Position numbers and translations under genes: made by a program. This document shows, one piece after another, positions 1 to 5,895 of a DNA stretch of 7,951 nucleotides; position 1 is the first letter of the stretch; the number at the start of each line of letters is the position of its first letter. The stretch is from an uncultured Spirochaetaceae bacterium (GTDB lineage: Bacteria > Spirochaetota > Spirochaetia > Treponematales > UBA12059), in the NCBI GenBank assembly GCA_938004315.1, contig CALKWG010000505.1, positions 1 through 7,951 of the forward strand, given 5' to 3'. The notes below the pieces were generated by a model that was given only the letters and a program-made list of their open reading frames with translations, was not told where the DNA came from and did not search any database.

Positions 1-54
1 CCTGCGACCTGCTGCTTAGGAGGCAGCCGCTCTATCCAACTGAGCTACCGAGTC
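1..54 (-). tRNA. tRNA-Arg (anticodon CCU), 3' end beyond window
   Basis: This is the 5' three quarters of a tRNA read on the minus strand. The acceptor 5' strand GACTCGG is at 54-48, followed by TA and a D arm with GCTC/GAGC stem. The anticodon arm is GCTGC-CTCCTAA-GCAGC (27-11), and the middle of its loop is CCT (20-18), which decodes the arginine codon AGG. A short variable region follows, then GCAGG (5-1), the 5' strand of the T stem. The T loop and the 3' acceptor strand lie outside the window, so acceptor pairing cannot be checked. The cloverleaf parts that are present pair perfectly, and a matching promoter lies just upstream. Confidence 0.93.
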
Positions 55-70
55 GTGCGCGACGGGCCGC

Positions 71-100
71 AGTGTACGGCGAAGGGTCCCGGATTGTCAA
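71..100 (-). promoter_or_regulatory. sigma70-type promoter of the tRNA-Arg gene
   Basis: On the minus strand a perfect TTGACA (100-95) is followed after 18 bases by TACACT (76-71). Transcription should start near 63-64, about 9 bases before the mature tRNA 5' end at 54. The bases between the -10 box and the start are GCGGCCC. Such a GC-rich discriminator is typical of stable-RNA promoters under stringent control in other bacteria. The position fits the tRNA well, and nothing else lies downstream that it could serve. Confidence 0.7.
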
Positions 101-132
101 CGCCGGCCGGATCGACGGCGATCCCGGCGGCG
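101..132 (-). terminator. GC-rich hairpin after the cyclase gene, weak terminator candidate
   Basis: A few bases beyond the cyclase stop codon the minus-strand transcript can fold into a strong hairpin. It has an inner GGATCG/CGATCC stem closed by a CCGT loop, extended by more G-C pairs with small bulges (about 13 pairs in all). Only two T residues follow before the tRNA promoter, so it lacks a proper U-tract. It may be a poor intrinsic terminator or a 3'-end stabilising hairpin that separates the cyclase mRNA from the tRNA unit. Confidence 0.35.
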
Positions 133-136
133 CGAC

Positions 137-2521
137 TTAATCCCGGTCCGGCCCCTCCAGGCGCTTGCGCGCGTCGGCCTCGGCCGCCAGGCGCTCGAGC
201 TCCTCGAAGGGATCCTTGACGCTCTCGTCGTAGCCGGCCTTGAGGTCGTCCAGGTAGCCGGCCATGGCGCTCGCCTTGCGCCGGATCTCCTCGATGGCCT
301 CGTGCTCGCTCGACTGAGGCAGGGCCTTCATGCGCGCCATGTCCAGCTTGAGCTGCTTAAGCGAGTTGACCGACGAGCTTAATCGGAGCTTCAGGACCTC
401 GCGCTGATCTTCTAGATCCTTCGAGGCCTTCACCTGGCGTTCGATCTCCTCGATGGAGCGTTTGTATTCCGCCCTGAGCGAGCTCGAGTCGGAGGCGCCC
501 ATCTTCTTCTGCATCTCGGCCTTATCCTTGGCCAGGTCGGCCAAGGGGATGCCGGCGACCAGCTCGTCGATCTCGTTGATCGATTGGGTGAGGAGCTTCA
601 CCTGGCCCACGTAGCGATCCAGGCTCGGCAGGATGTCCTTGCCGAACTCGGCCGCGTAGGCCTTGTCCGCCTTGACGGCCCGGGCGATGTCGTCGCGAGC
701 GGCGACCGCCTCGGCGTAGAGGCCGGCGTAGGGGCCGGCCGCCTTCGCGGCGTTCCGCCGCTCCCTGCCTCCGGCCAGGAGCTCGCGCCACGAGCCGGCC
801 CCTTCGAGCCTGAGGATCTTCTTGACGAGGCCGTTCTTGGTGACCGGGTAGGAGGCCAGGTGCCCGAGGAAGCTCAGGGCCATGATGCCCGAAGGTATGG
901 CCGCCCAGAGGAAGCCGGGGCTCGTGAGCAGGTTGATGGTGAACAGCAGGGGGGGCACCGAGAGGACGCTGGCCGTATGCATGGCCATGCTGTCGCGTAC
1001 GCGGTTGAGCTTCTTGTACGCGTCGAGCGACTCGCCGCCGAGGGCCGGCATGCGCTCGAGCTCGGCTATCTTGGCGCGGCCCCGGAGCATGGCGAAGAAG
1101 TTGCTAACGACGCCGGTGCCCCAGCCGGCGGTGACGATGGCGGCCCACATAAAGCCGGGGGCGAAGCGCGTGTTGATATACCAGAGCAGGGCGTTGACGC
1201 CTACGAAGGACAGGAGGTTGCCCATGAAACCGGCGACGGTCTTGCGGGATTTGTCCTCGACCTTATCGCGGTAGCGGTTGAAATCCGACTCTAGGTCCTC
1301 GGTTCCCGGCTTGAAGTAGTCCGAGTCCTTGAGCTCGGCGTCCCATTTGCCGGTACCGAGCTCCTCGCTATGGCGCTTGAGCTCCTCTTTGAGCGCGCGT
1401 TTCTCGTCCATGACCGGGCGGACGGCGGCTCTGATCTCCCGCTTAATCTCGCGGGCGGCCTCGCGGAGCTCGTCGCGGACTTCGCTCCGCGACCCCCGGC
1501 CGGCCCGGCCGCGGTCGCGGGCGTCGCCTTTCGAATTTCCGTATGTAAAGTTATAGTTGAAGCCGTCCCCTCGGCCTTCGCCCGCCTTGCCGGCTTCCTG
1601 CCAGTTGACCACCTGCTCCTGGATCGCCCGGGCTATGCCTTCGACGGCCTTGCCTATGTCGCCGGCTAGGTCCGAGGAGCTCGGCTGGCTTCTATCGGCG
1701 CCCCTGCCCGCGTCGGCCCCCGCGCCGGTTTTTAGGAGGAGGCCGCGGTCCGCGAGGGCGGCGATGACTTCCTGGGCCTCGACGCCGCGATCGCCGTACT
1801 TATCCAAGGCCTCGCGGACGCTCAAGCGCCGGCCGGCCTTTTTAATGTCGTCGAGTATGGCCGCCCTGATCGCGTCCATCTCCGCCTTGGCCTCTTCGAG
1901 GCTCGGCGCGGCCTTAGGCCTGGGCGCGGGGATCGTCTCGCCGGCTTGGGGCTCCTTGATGAAGCCCTGGCGCGGCTTATCGCGCTCCGGGTCGAATTCG
2001 ATATTGGGGCTGGCTATCTCGTAGGCGTGTATCTCCTTGCTGATGTTCTTCAAGGAGACCTTGCCGAGCTTGTCGGCCCTGAAATCGATCTTGTTGAGGA
2101 CCTGGTTATACACGTCCTGGGAGAAGCAGATGCAGCCGGGCCGCGCGAGGGACTGTAGCCGGCTGGCTATGTTGATGCCTTCGCCTAGGGCGTCGTTCTC
2201 GAAGAAATAGATGTCGCCTAAATGGACGCCGATGCGCAGGAGCAGCGGGGCGGAGCCGCCGGCCTTGTTGCGCTCGTACAGCTCGGCCTGTATGTCCATC
2301 GCGCACTGCAGGGCGTCGACCGTGTTGCGGAAGTCGACGAGGAAGGCGTCGCCGATGGTCTTGATCACCGTGCCGCGCCGCTTGACCGCCGCCTCGCTCA
2401 CGAGCTTGTTATGGTAATGGAGTAGCTCGAGGGTGCCGGCCTCGTCCTTCTCCATCATGCGCGAGAACCCGACGATGTCCGTGTACATGATCGCCGCGAG
2501 GCGGTAGTCTTTCTGTTCCAT
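137..2521 (-). CDS. Membrane-anchored class III adenylate/guanylate cyclase with N-terminal catalytic domain
   Basis: A 794-residue protein predicted to make cAMP (or cGMP) from ATP/GTP at the inner membrane. Residues 7-172 form a class III cyclase domain. YTDIVGFS carries the first metal-binding Asp (D15), KTIGD carries the purine-contacting Lys (K54) and second metal Asp (D58), and GEGINIASRL supplies the transition-state Asn and Arg (N117, R121). All core catalytic residues are present. A charged linker follows, then a Gly/Arg-rich low-complexity stretch (about 267-344). Two hydrophobic hairpins (about 431-476 and 517-557) resemble the 2TM domain. The last 200 or more residues are helical and probably coiled coil. 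Four membrane spans would put both ends in the cytoplasm. I start at the ATG at 2521. An in-frame TTG at 2560 is rejected because it is the -35 box of the gene's own promoter, and it would add 13 residues unlike the family start. The activating signal is unknown. Confidence 0.88.
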   Translation of the reverse strand: MEQKDYRLAAIMYTDIVGFSRMMEKDEAGTLELLHYHNKLVSEAAVKRRGTVIKTIGDAFLVDFRNTVDALQCAMDIQAELYERNKAGGSAPLLLRIGVHLGDIYFFENDALGEGINIASRLQSLARPGCICFSQDVYNQVLNKIDFRADKLGKVSLKNISKEIHAYEIASPNIEFDPERDKPRQGFIKEPQAGETIPAPRPKAAPSLEEAKAEMDAIRAAILDDIKKAGRRLSVREALDKYGDRGVEAQEVIAALADRGLLLKTGAGADAGRGADRSQPSSSDLAGDIGKAVEGIARAIQEQVVNWQEAGKAGEGRGDGFNYNFTYGNSKGDARDRGRAGRGSRSEVRDELREAAREIKREIRAAVRPVMDEKRALKEELKRHSEELGTGKWDAELKDSDYFKPGTEDLESDFNRYRDKVEDKSRKTVAGFMGNLLSFVGVNALLWYINTRFAPGFMWAAIVTAGWGTGVVSNFFAMLRGRAKIAELERMPALGGESLDAYKKLNRVRDSMAMHTASVLSVPPLLFTINLLTSPGFLWAAIPSGIMALSFLGHLASYPVTKNGLVKKILRLEGAGSWRELLAGGRERRNAAKAAGPYAGLYAEAVAARDDIARAVKADKAYAAEFGKDILPSLDRYVGQVKLLTQSINEIDELVAGIPLADLAKDKAEMQKKMGASDSSSLRAEYKRSIEEIERQVKASKDLEDQREVLKLRLSSSVNSLKQLKLDMARMKALPQSSEHEAIEEIRRKASAMAGYLDDLKAGYDESVKDPFEELERLAAEADARKRLEGPDRD

Positions 2522-2531
2522 ATGCAGGCCT

Positions 2532-2560
2532 AGAATAGAGTACCTTATGCCCCTGGTCAA
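2532..2560 (-). promoter_or_regulatory. Promoter of the cyclase gene, nearly leaderless
   Basis: On the minus strand TTGACC (2560-2555) is separated by exactly 17 bases from TATTCT (2537-2532). The ATG is at 2521, so transcription starting 6-8 bases after the -10 box would leave only about 3-5 bases of leader. There is no good Shine-Dalgarno sequence; only TAGG (2531-2528) is nearby. The promoter lies between the RNB gene stop and the cyclase start, so the cyclase can be transcribed on its own, although readthrough from the RNB gene is possible. Confidence 0.7.
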
Positions 2561-2584
2561 CCGAGTCCGAGGCCGGCCCTCCCC

Positions 2585-4402
2585 CTATATGGCCTCGAAG
2601 CTCGCGTCCAACTTGGCTAGATCGGCCTTAAGGAAGCGCATGCGGAGCTCCTGATTGAGTTCGAGGCCGCCGCCGCGCAGCTTGGTCTCCATGCCGAGTT
2701 CGGGCAGGTACACGAGGGCGTCGTTGCCCGTCTGCACGACTACGCCGCGGCCCTCCCAAGCGGGCCGGCTTAGGAGGTAAGCCAAGGTCCAGTGCGCCTC
2801 GCTTTGGCGCTCGGCCTTGCGGAGGGCCGCTCCCCCGGCGGCCGCGCGCGCCAGGCGCATGGACAGCTCGTCCGCCGGCAGGGGAGGGGCGGCGTCCTCG
2901 CCGCGGTCGGCGGCCAAGGCCGCCCTGATCTGCTGGTGCCCCAGGAGGTCGGCGTAGCGCCTGAGGGGGCTCGTCACCTGGGCGTACATGCTGACGCCCA
3001 GGCCCTGGTGGGCCCGCGGCTGGGCGCCGGCCATGCCTGCCCGCATGAGCCGGCGCTTGGCAAACTCGCCGGCCAGGCCCGGCGGCAGCCCCTCCTGCGA
3101 TCCGGGGGCCTCCTGGCTGTAATACGGGAAGGGTAGGCCCCGGCCGAAGGCCCAGCGGGCCGCGCCCTCGCCGGCGAGCACCATCAGCTCGCGGACCACG
3201 GCGCTCGACCTATAATCCCCCACGGCGTCGACGCGGGCCTGCCCGTCGCGGACCCAGACCCGCACCTCCGGGATGCGTATATCGACCGCGCCGTTGCCGG
3301 CTCGGAGGGCGGCCCGGCGCTCGGCGATGCGCGCAAGCTCGGCCAGCGGCCCCGAGCCCAGCTCCGCGTCGGCGGCCTCGTAGGAGCGGCGCGTGACCCG
3401 CACCCAGCTCGGCATGGGCTCGACCGCGGCGATCATGCCTTCGTCGTCAAGCTCGATGCGGAACGATAGCGCGCGCGAGCGCTCCGAAAGCCCGAGGCCG
3501 AATCGCTCGAGGGCCAGGTCGGGTAGCATGGGGATGCTGCCTTCGGGCAGGTACAGGGTGCCGGAGCGGTCGGCGGCCTCCACGTCGGCCGGGCTGTCCG
3601 GGGCTATGGCGGAGGCGGGGTCGGCCACGTGCACCCAGACGGCCTTTCCGTCCCAGGAGACCGCGTCGTCGGGGTCGTGGCTCCAGGCGTTGTCTATGGC
3701 CCAGGCTTGCATATCGCCTAGGTCGACGCGGCCGCGGTCGTCGTCGGGCCCCAGGTCCAGCTCGGGCGCCTTGGACGGGTGGCCCGAGCGAGCCGGATGG
3801 GGATTGATCGCGGCGGACCAAACCCCCGCTTTGATAAGCCAGGCTTGGGCCGTTTCGGGGCTGTCGCCCGCTCCGACCTCGGCCGCGTTCTTGGACTTCT
3901 GCGTCTTACCCAGGGCCAAGGCTTCTATCTCGCCTAGCCAGCGCTCGTCGCCGGGCTCTATCCGGCCGGCCTTGGCCCGGGCGATGAAATCGGCGCGTTC
4001 GGCGGCCTCGCCTTCCTTCTTCTTGCGCTTGGATTCCTCGCGCTCCCGCTCCTCGGCGCCCAGGGCGTGCACGAGGCCGCCTTCCCAACGGAAGGGCAGG
4101 CCTCGTTGGGCCTCCGCCCATGCCGCCAGGCGCTCCGCCGGGCCGTCGCGTCCGAAGACCAGCTCGGCGAACTCCGCGAGCTCGGCCGCGCCGCCGGCGT
4201 ACATCTCCCAGGCCGTATCGAAATCGCCGCCTTGGGCGGGGGCGGGCAGGGCGGAAAGCGGGCCCGGATGGATAAGCTCGACGTCCTTGTCGCGGACGCG
4301 CGGCGCTTCCTTGCCGAAGCCTAGGAGCTCGAGCTTGTCGCCGTCGCGGCGGGCGACGGCCGGCTTATTCTTAAAGGAGACGAGGGCTCCGTTGGGTATC
4401 AT
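2585..4402 (-). CDS. RNB-domain exoribonuclease (RNase II/R family)
   Basis: A 605-residue protein expected to degrade RNA processively from the 3' end in the cytoplasm with metal-dependent hydrolysis. The RNB core starts near residue 220. The catalytic motif at D237-N-A-W-S-H-D-P-D-D keeps all four metal-binding aspartates (D237, D243, D245, D246) in the D-x5-D-x-D-D spacing. TSPLRRYADLLGHQQI (about 477-492) matches the family's SPxRR catalytic-arginine motif. The C-terminal 55 residues (from about 549) look like a degenerate S1/OB fold. The N-terminal 50 residues carry a small beta-rich module with KNKPAV and VRDKD...LIHPGP, as in the short organellar/spirochaete-type RNB proteins, rather than two clear cold-shock domains. 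A basic, glutamate-rich segment lies around 115-135. I prefer the ATG at 4402, because AAAGG sits 6 bases before it but directly abuts the other ATG at 4408. The gene is a candidate rnr/rnb homologue, but I do not assign a symbol. Confidence 0.9.
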   Translation of the reverse strand: MIPNGALVSFKNKPAVARRDGDKLELLGFGKEAPRVRDKDVELIHPGPLSALPAPAQGGDFDTAWEMYAGGAAELAEFAELVFGRDGPAERLAAWAEAQRGLPFRWEGGLVHALGAEEREREESKRKKKEGEAAERADFIARAKAGRIEPGDERWLGEIEALALGKTQKSKNAAEVGAGDSPETAQAWLIKAGVWSAAINPHPARSGHPSKAPELDLGPDDDRGRVDLGDMQAWAIDNAWSHDPDDAVSWDGKAVWVHVADPASAIAPDSPADVEAADRSGTLYLPEGSIPMLPDLALERFGLGLSERSRALSFRIELDDEGMIAAVEPMPSWVRVTRRSYEAADAELGSGPLAELARIAERRAALRAGNGAVDIRIPEVRVWVRDGQARVDAVGDYRSSAVVRELMVLAGEGAARWAFGRGLPFPYYSQEAPGSQEGLPPGLAGEFAKRRLMRAGMAGAQPRAHQGLGVSMYAQVTSPLRRYADLLGHQQIRAALAADRGEDAAPPLPADELSMRLARAAAGGAALRKAERQSEAHWTLAYLLSRPAWEGRGVVVQTGNDALVYLPELGMETKLRGGGLELNQELRMRFLKADLAKLDASFEAI

Positions 4403-4429
4403 GCTCATCCTTTCACGGCAAGGCGCGGT

Positions 4430-4477
4430 GAAGCGGCGCGCCGGCCGGGCGCTTTAGTATACGGAGCGCGCCGCTTC
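4430..4477. repeat. 12-bp inverted repeat around the RNB promoter -10 and start site
   Basis: GAAGCGGCGCGC (4430-4441) and its exact reverse complement (4466-4477) are separated by 24 bases. The right arm fills most of the spacer of the minus-strand RNB promoter. The left arm lies in the RNB leader, and the gap holds the -10 box and the predicted start. This arrangement suits an operator, but no regulator is identified. Confidence 0.55.
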
Positions 4478-4484
4478 GGGGCAA
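4456..4484 (-). promoter_or_regulatory. Promoter of the RNB exoribonuclease gene
   Basis: On the minus strand TTGCCC (4484-4479) is followed after exactly 17 bases by TATACT (4461-4456). The predicted start is near 4449, giving a leader of about 40-47 bases. The first bases of that leader can fold into a GCGCC/GGCGC hairpin (4452-4438). The promoter spacer contains one arm of the inverted repeat at 4430-4477. Confidence 0.65.
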
Positions 4485-4509
4485 CGGCGGGGGGAACCGA
4501 GCTCCGCGC

Positions 4510-4537
4510 TTGACGAAGCGGCGGCTTTGGGTATTCT
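4510..4537 (+). promoter_or_regulatory. Promoter of the small membrane protein gene
   Basis: TTGACG (4510-4515), a 16-base spacer, and TATTCT (4532-4537), the same -10 hexamer as in the cyclase promoter. The expected start is near 4544, giving a leader of about 30 bases that ends in a strong GGAGG. It is divergent from the RNB promoter, with the two -35 boxes 25 bases apart. Confidence 0.65.
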
Positions 4538-4574
4538 TTAGTCCGTTCGTTCGTAATTTAATGGAGGATGTCAT

Positions 4575-4805
4575 ATGGTAGCGCTCATCGTCGGTATCGT
4601 ACTCATGGCCTTCGCCGTCTTCGCCGTCCTACCCGGCCCCTTAGCCTGGGGAGCCGATGTCCTGGCCTTCCTGCGCGGCTCGCTGCCGGTCATGGCCGCC
4701 TTTATCGGCCTCATCGCCGCGTTCATAGGCGTCGCCGATATCAAGGACCGCATCGAAGCTAAGAAAGAAGAGGCCGAAGAGGCGAAGGCCGAGAAGAAGG
4801 ATTAA
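4575..4805 (+). CDS. Small two-span membrane protein with charged C-terminal tail
   Basis: A 76-residue protein of unknown function. It has two hydrophobic segments (about residues 3-22 and 37-54) joined by a short loop containing PGPLAWGADVLAFLRGSLP. A highly charged Lys/Glu/Ala helix follows from about 56 to the end. With two spans both ends would lie on the same side, probably with the charged tail in the cytoplasm. The start is secure: GGAGG (4563-4567) lies 7 bases before the ATG, and a good promoter lies upstream. GC-rich codon use and the strong ribosome site argue for a real, well-expressed gene. No terminator is visible before the rplM promoter, which begins 17 bases after the stop. 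I do not recognise the family with certainty. Confidence 0.8.
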   Translation: MVALIVGIVLMAFAVFAVLPGPLAWGADVLAFLRGSLPVMAAFIGLIAAFIGVADIKDRIEAKKEEAEEAKAEKKD

Positions 4806-4821
4806 GCCCGCTTCGCATAGC

Positions 4822-4850
4822 TTGACATTGCCTGCGGAGTATGGGATTAT
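4822..4850 (+). promoter_or_regulatory. Upstream promoter (P1) of the rplM-rpsI-recX unit
   Basis: A perfect TTGACA (4822-4827), a 17-base spacer and GATTAT (4845-4850, four of six consensus -10 bases). The start would be near 4857, leaving an unusually long leader of about 180 bases before rplM. Confidence 0.62.
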
Positions 4851-4884
4851 TCCGACCGCTGTTTGGACCGTAAAACTGCGAGCC

Positions 4885-4911
4885 TTGACGCGGCGGTATG
4901 ATGCTTATATC
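4885..4911 (+). promoter_or_regulatory. Possible second promoter (P2) of rplM
   Basis: TTGACG (4885-4890) followed after 15 bases by TATATC (4906-4911). The spacing is shorter than ideal. A start near 4918 would put the 4927-4953 hairpin very close to the 5' end of the transcript and shorten the leader to about 120 bases. Confidence 0.38.
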
Positions 4912-4926
4912 GCGGCGCGGGGCGAA

Positions 4927-5024
4927 GTCCTCCGCCTTTTTAGGCGAAAGGACGCTTGTAACATTCCGGATGCGCGCGGAACGCCGAGCCCCGTCGGTTC
5001 TTCCTGCGCCTCTCAACTCAGGTG
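4927..5024 (+). promoter_or_regulatory. Hairpin-rich mRNA leader of rplM, candidate L13 autoregulatory element
   Basis: Four successive hairpins can be drawn. (1) 4927-4953: GTCCT/AGGAC outside CGCCT-TTTT-AGGCG, with a C/AA internal loop. (2) 4964-4981: TTCCG/CGGAA. (3) 4984-4997: CCGA/TCGG. (4) 5007-5024: CGCCT/AGGTG, ending right next to the AAGG ribosome site at 5025. The region has no convincing coding sequence. Ribosomal-protein leaders that bind L13 are known in other bacteria. A role for this one is inferred only from position and structure. Confidence 0.4.
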
Positions 5025-5037
5025 AAGGTACAGATTC

Positions 5038-5466
5038 ATGAAGACCGTATTCGTTAAGCCCGCCGAGGCTCCCCGCGCCTGGTTCGTTATCGACGCCAAG
5101 GGCCAGCGCCTCGGCCGCGTCGCCGTGAAGGTGGCGAACCTCCTCCGCGGCAAGCACAAGCCGTTTTTCACCGCCCATCAGGAGATCGGCGATTACGTCA
5201 TCGTAATCAACGCCGGCGAGATCGAAGTGACCGGGCGCAAGCGCGAGCAGAAGGTGTACTATAAGCACACCGGCTACCCGGGCGGCCTCAAGGAAGTCAC
5301 CTTCGACAAGCTGATCGAGCGCCATCCGACCGATCCGCTCGAGAAGGCCATCCGCGGCATGCTGCCGAAGGGCCCGCTGGGCCGCAAGCTCGCGCTGAAC
5401 TGCAAAGTTTACGCCGGCGCCGACCATCCGCACGCGGCCCAGAAGCCCGTCGCCATCGAAGTCTAA
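5038..5466 (+). CDS. rplM: Large-subunit ribosomal protein L13 (uL13)
   Basis: A 142-residue protein, the normal length for bacterial L13, an early-assembling 50S protein that binds 23S rRNA. Family signatures run the whole length: WFVIDAKGQRLGR (15-27), GDYVIVINA (51-59), VTGRK (64-68), YYKHTGYPGG (74-83), GMLPKGPLGR (107-116) and KVYAGADHPHAAQKP (123-137). The ATG is preceded by AAGG with 9 bases between. It is the first gene of a tight unit: the rpsI start lies 14 bases after the stop. The long structured leader upstream suggests translational or attenuation control. Confidence 0.98.
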   Translation: MKTVFVKPAEAPRAWFVIDAKGQRLGRVAVKVANLLRGKHKPFFTAHQEIGDYVIVINAGEIEVTGRKREQKVYYKHTGYPGGLKEVTFDKLIERHPTDPLEKAIRGMLPKGPLGRKLALNCKVYAGADHPHAAQKPVAIEV

Positions 5467-5480
5467 GAGAGGTAGCACTG

Positions 5481-5873
5481 ATGATCAGGAATCTTGGCAT
5501 AGGAACCGGCCGACGCAAGACCGCCGTAGCCCGCGTCTACCTCCGCGACGGCCAGGGCAAAATTGTCGTCAACGGCATCGAGCTCGATAAGTACTTCCCC
5601 ATCGCCGAAGAGGCCGGCGCCGTCCGCAGGCCCCTCATCGTTACCGCCAACGAAAACAAGTTCGACGTGGTGATCACCGTCACCGGCGGCGGCCCCCGCG
5701 GCCAGGCCGGCGCCTGCACCCACGGCATCGCCCGGGCCTTGAGCCAGGTCGACCCGGCCTCCAGCGCGTCCCTGCGCGCCAACGGCATGCTTACCCGCGA
5801 CCCCCGTATGGTGGAACGCAAGAAGTACGGCCAGCGCGGCGCCCGCAGGCGCTTCCAGTTCTCCAAGCGCTAA
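5481..5873 (+). CDS. rpsI: Small-subunit ribosomal protein S9 (uS9)
   Basis: A 130-residue protein of the 30S head whose C-terminal tail reaches the P-site tRNA. It shows GTGRRKTAVARV (8-19), TGGGPRGQAGA (68-78), HGIARAL (81-87), LTRDPRMVERKKYG (104-117) and the terminal GARRRFQFSKR with the conserved SKR end. Length and motifs are all standard. AGAGGT (5468-5473) gives a good ribosome site 7 bases before the ATG. The rplM-rpsI pairing is nearly universal in bacteria, and the two are surely co-transcribed here. Confidence 0.98.
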   Translation: MIRNLGIGTGRRKTAVARVYLRDGQGKIVVNGIELDKYFPIAEEAGAVRRPLIVTANENKFDVVITVTGGGPRGQAGACTHGIARALSQVDPASSASLRANGMLTRDPRMVERKKYGQRGARRRFQFSKR

Positions 5874-5895
5874 GCCCGGAGTCGAGCCGCCGCCC

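Noticed and set aside
584..1294. Long open frames opposite the cyclase gene, and similar ones opposite the RNB, rplM and EIIA genes
   Set aside because: High GC at third codon positions removes stop codons from the other frames. These translations are rich in Arg, Ala, Gly and Pro, without domains or ribosome sites, and lie opposite clearly conserved genes.
2561..2584. The GGCCGGCC palindrome between the RNB stop and the cyclase promoter, considered as a terminator
   Set aside because: The possible stem is only about 4 pairs and no U-tract follows, so nothing separates the two genes except the cyclase promoter itself.
4561..4581. A six-codon open frame (ATG at 4561, TAG at 4579) overlapping the start of the small membrane protein, and another ATG at 4568
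   Set aside because: Both ATGs overlap or abut the GGAGG site and so lack a ribosome site of their own. The ATG at 4575 has ideal spacing. Overlap by chance is the simpler reading.
4822..5025. An open frame starting with TTG in the rplM leader
   Set aside because: Its TTG is the first triplet of the P1 -35 box, so it cannot be translated from that promoter. The translation has no family resemblance and no ribosome site.
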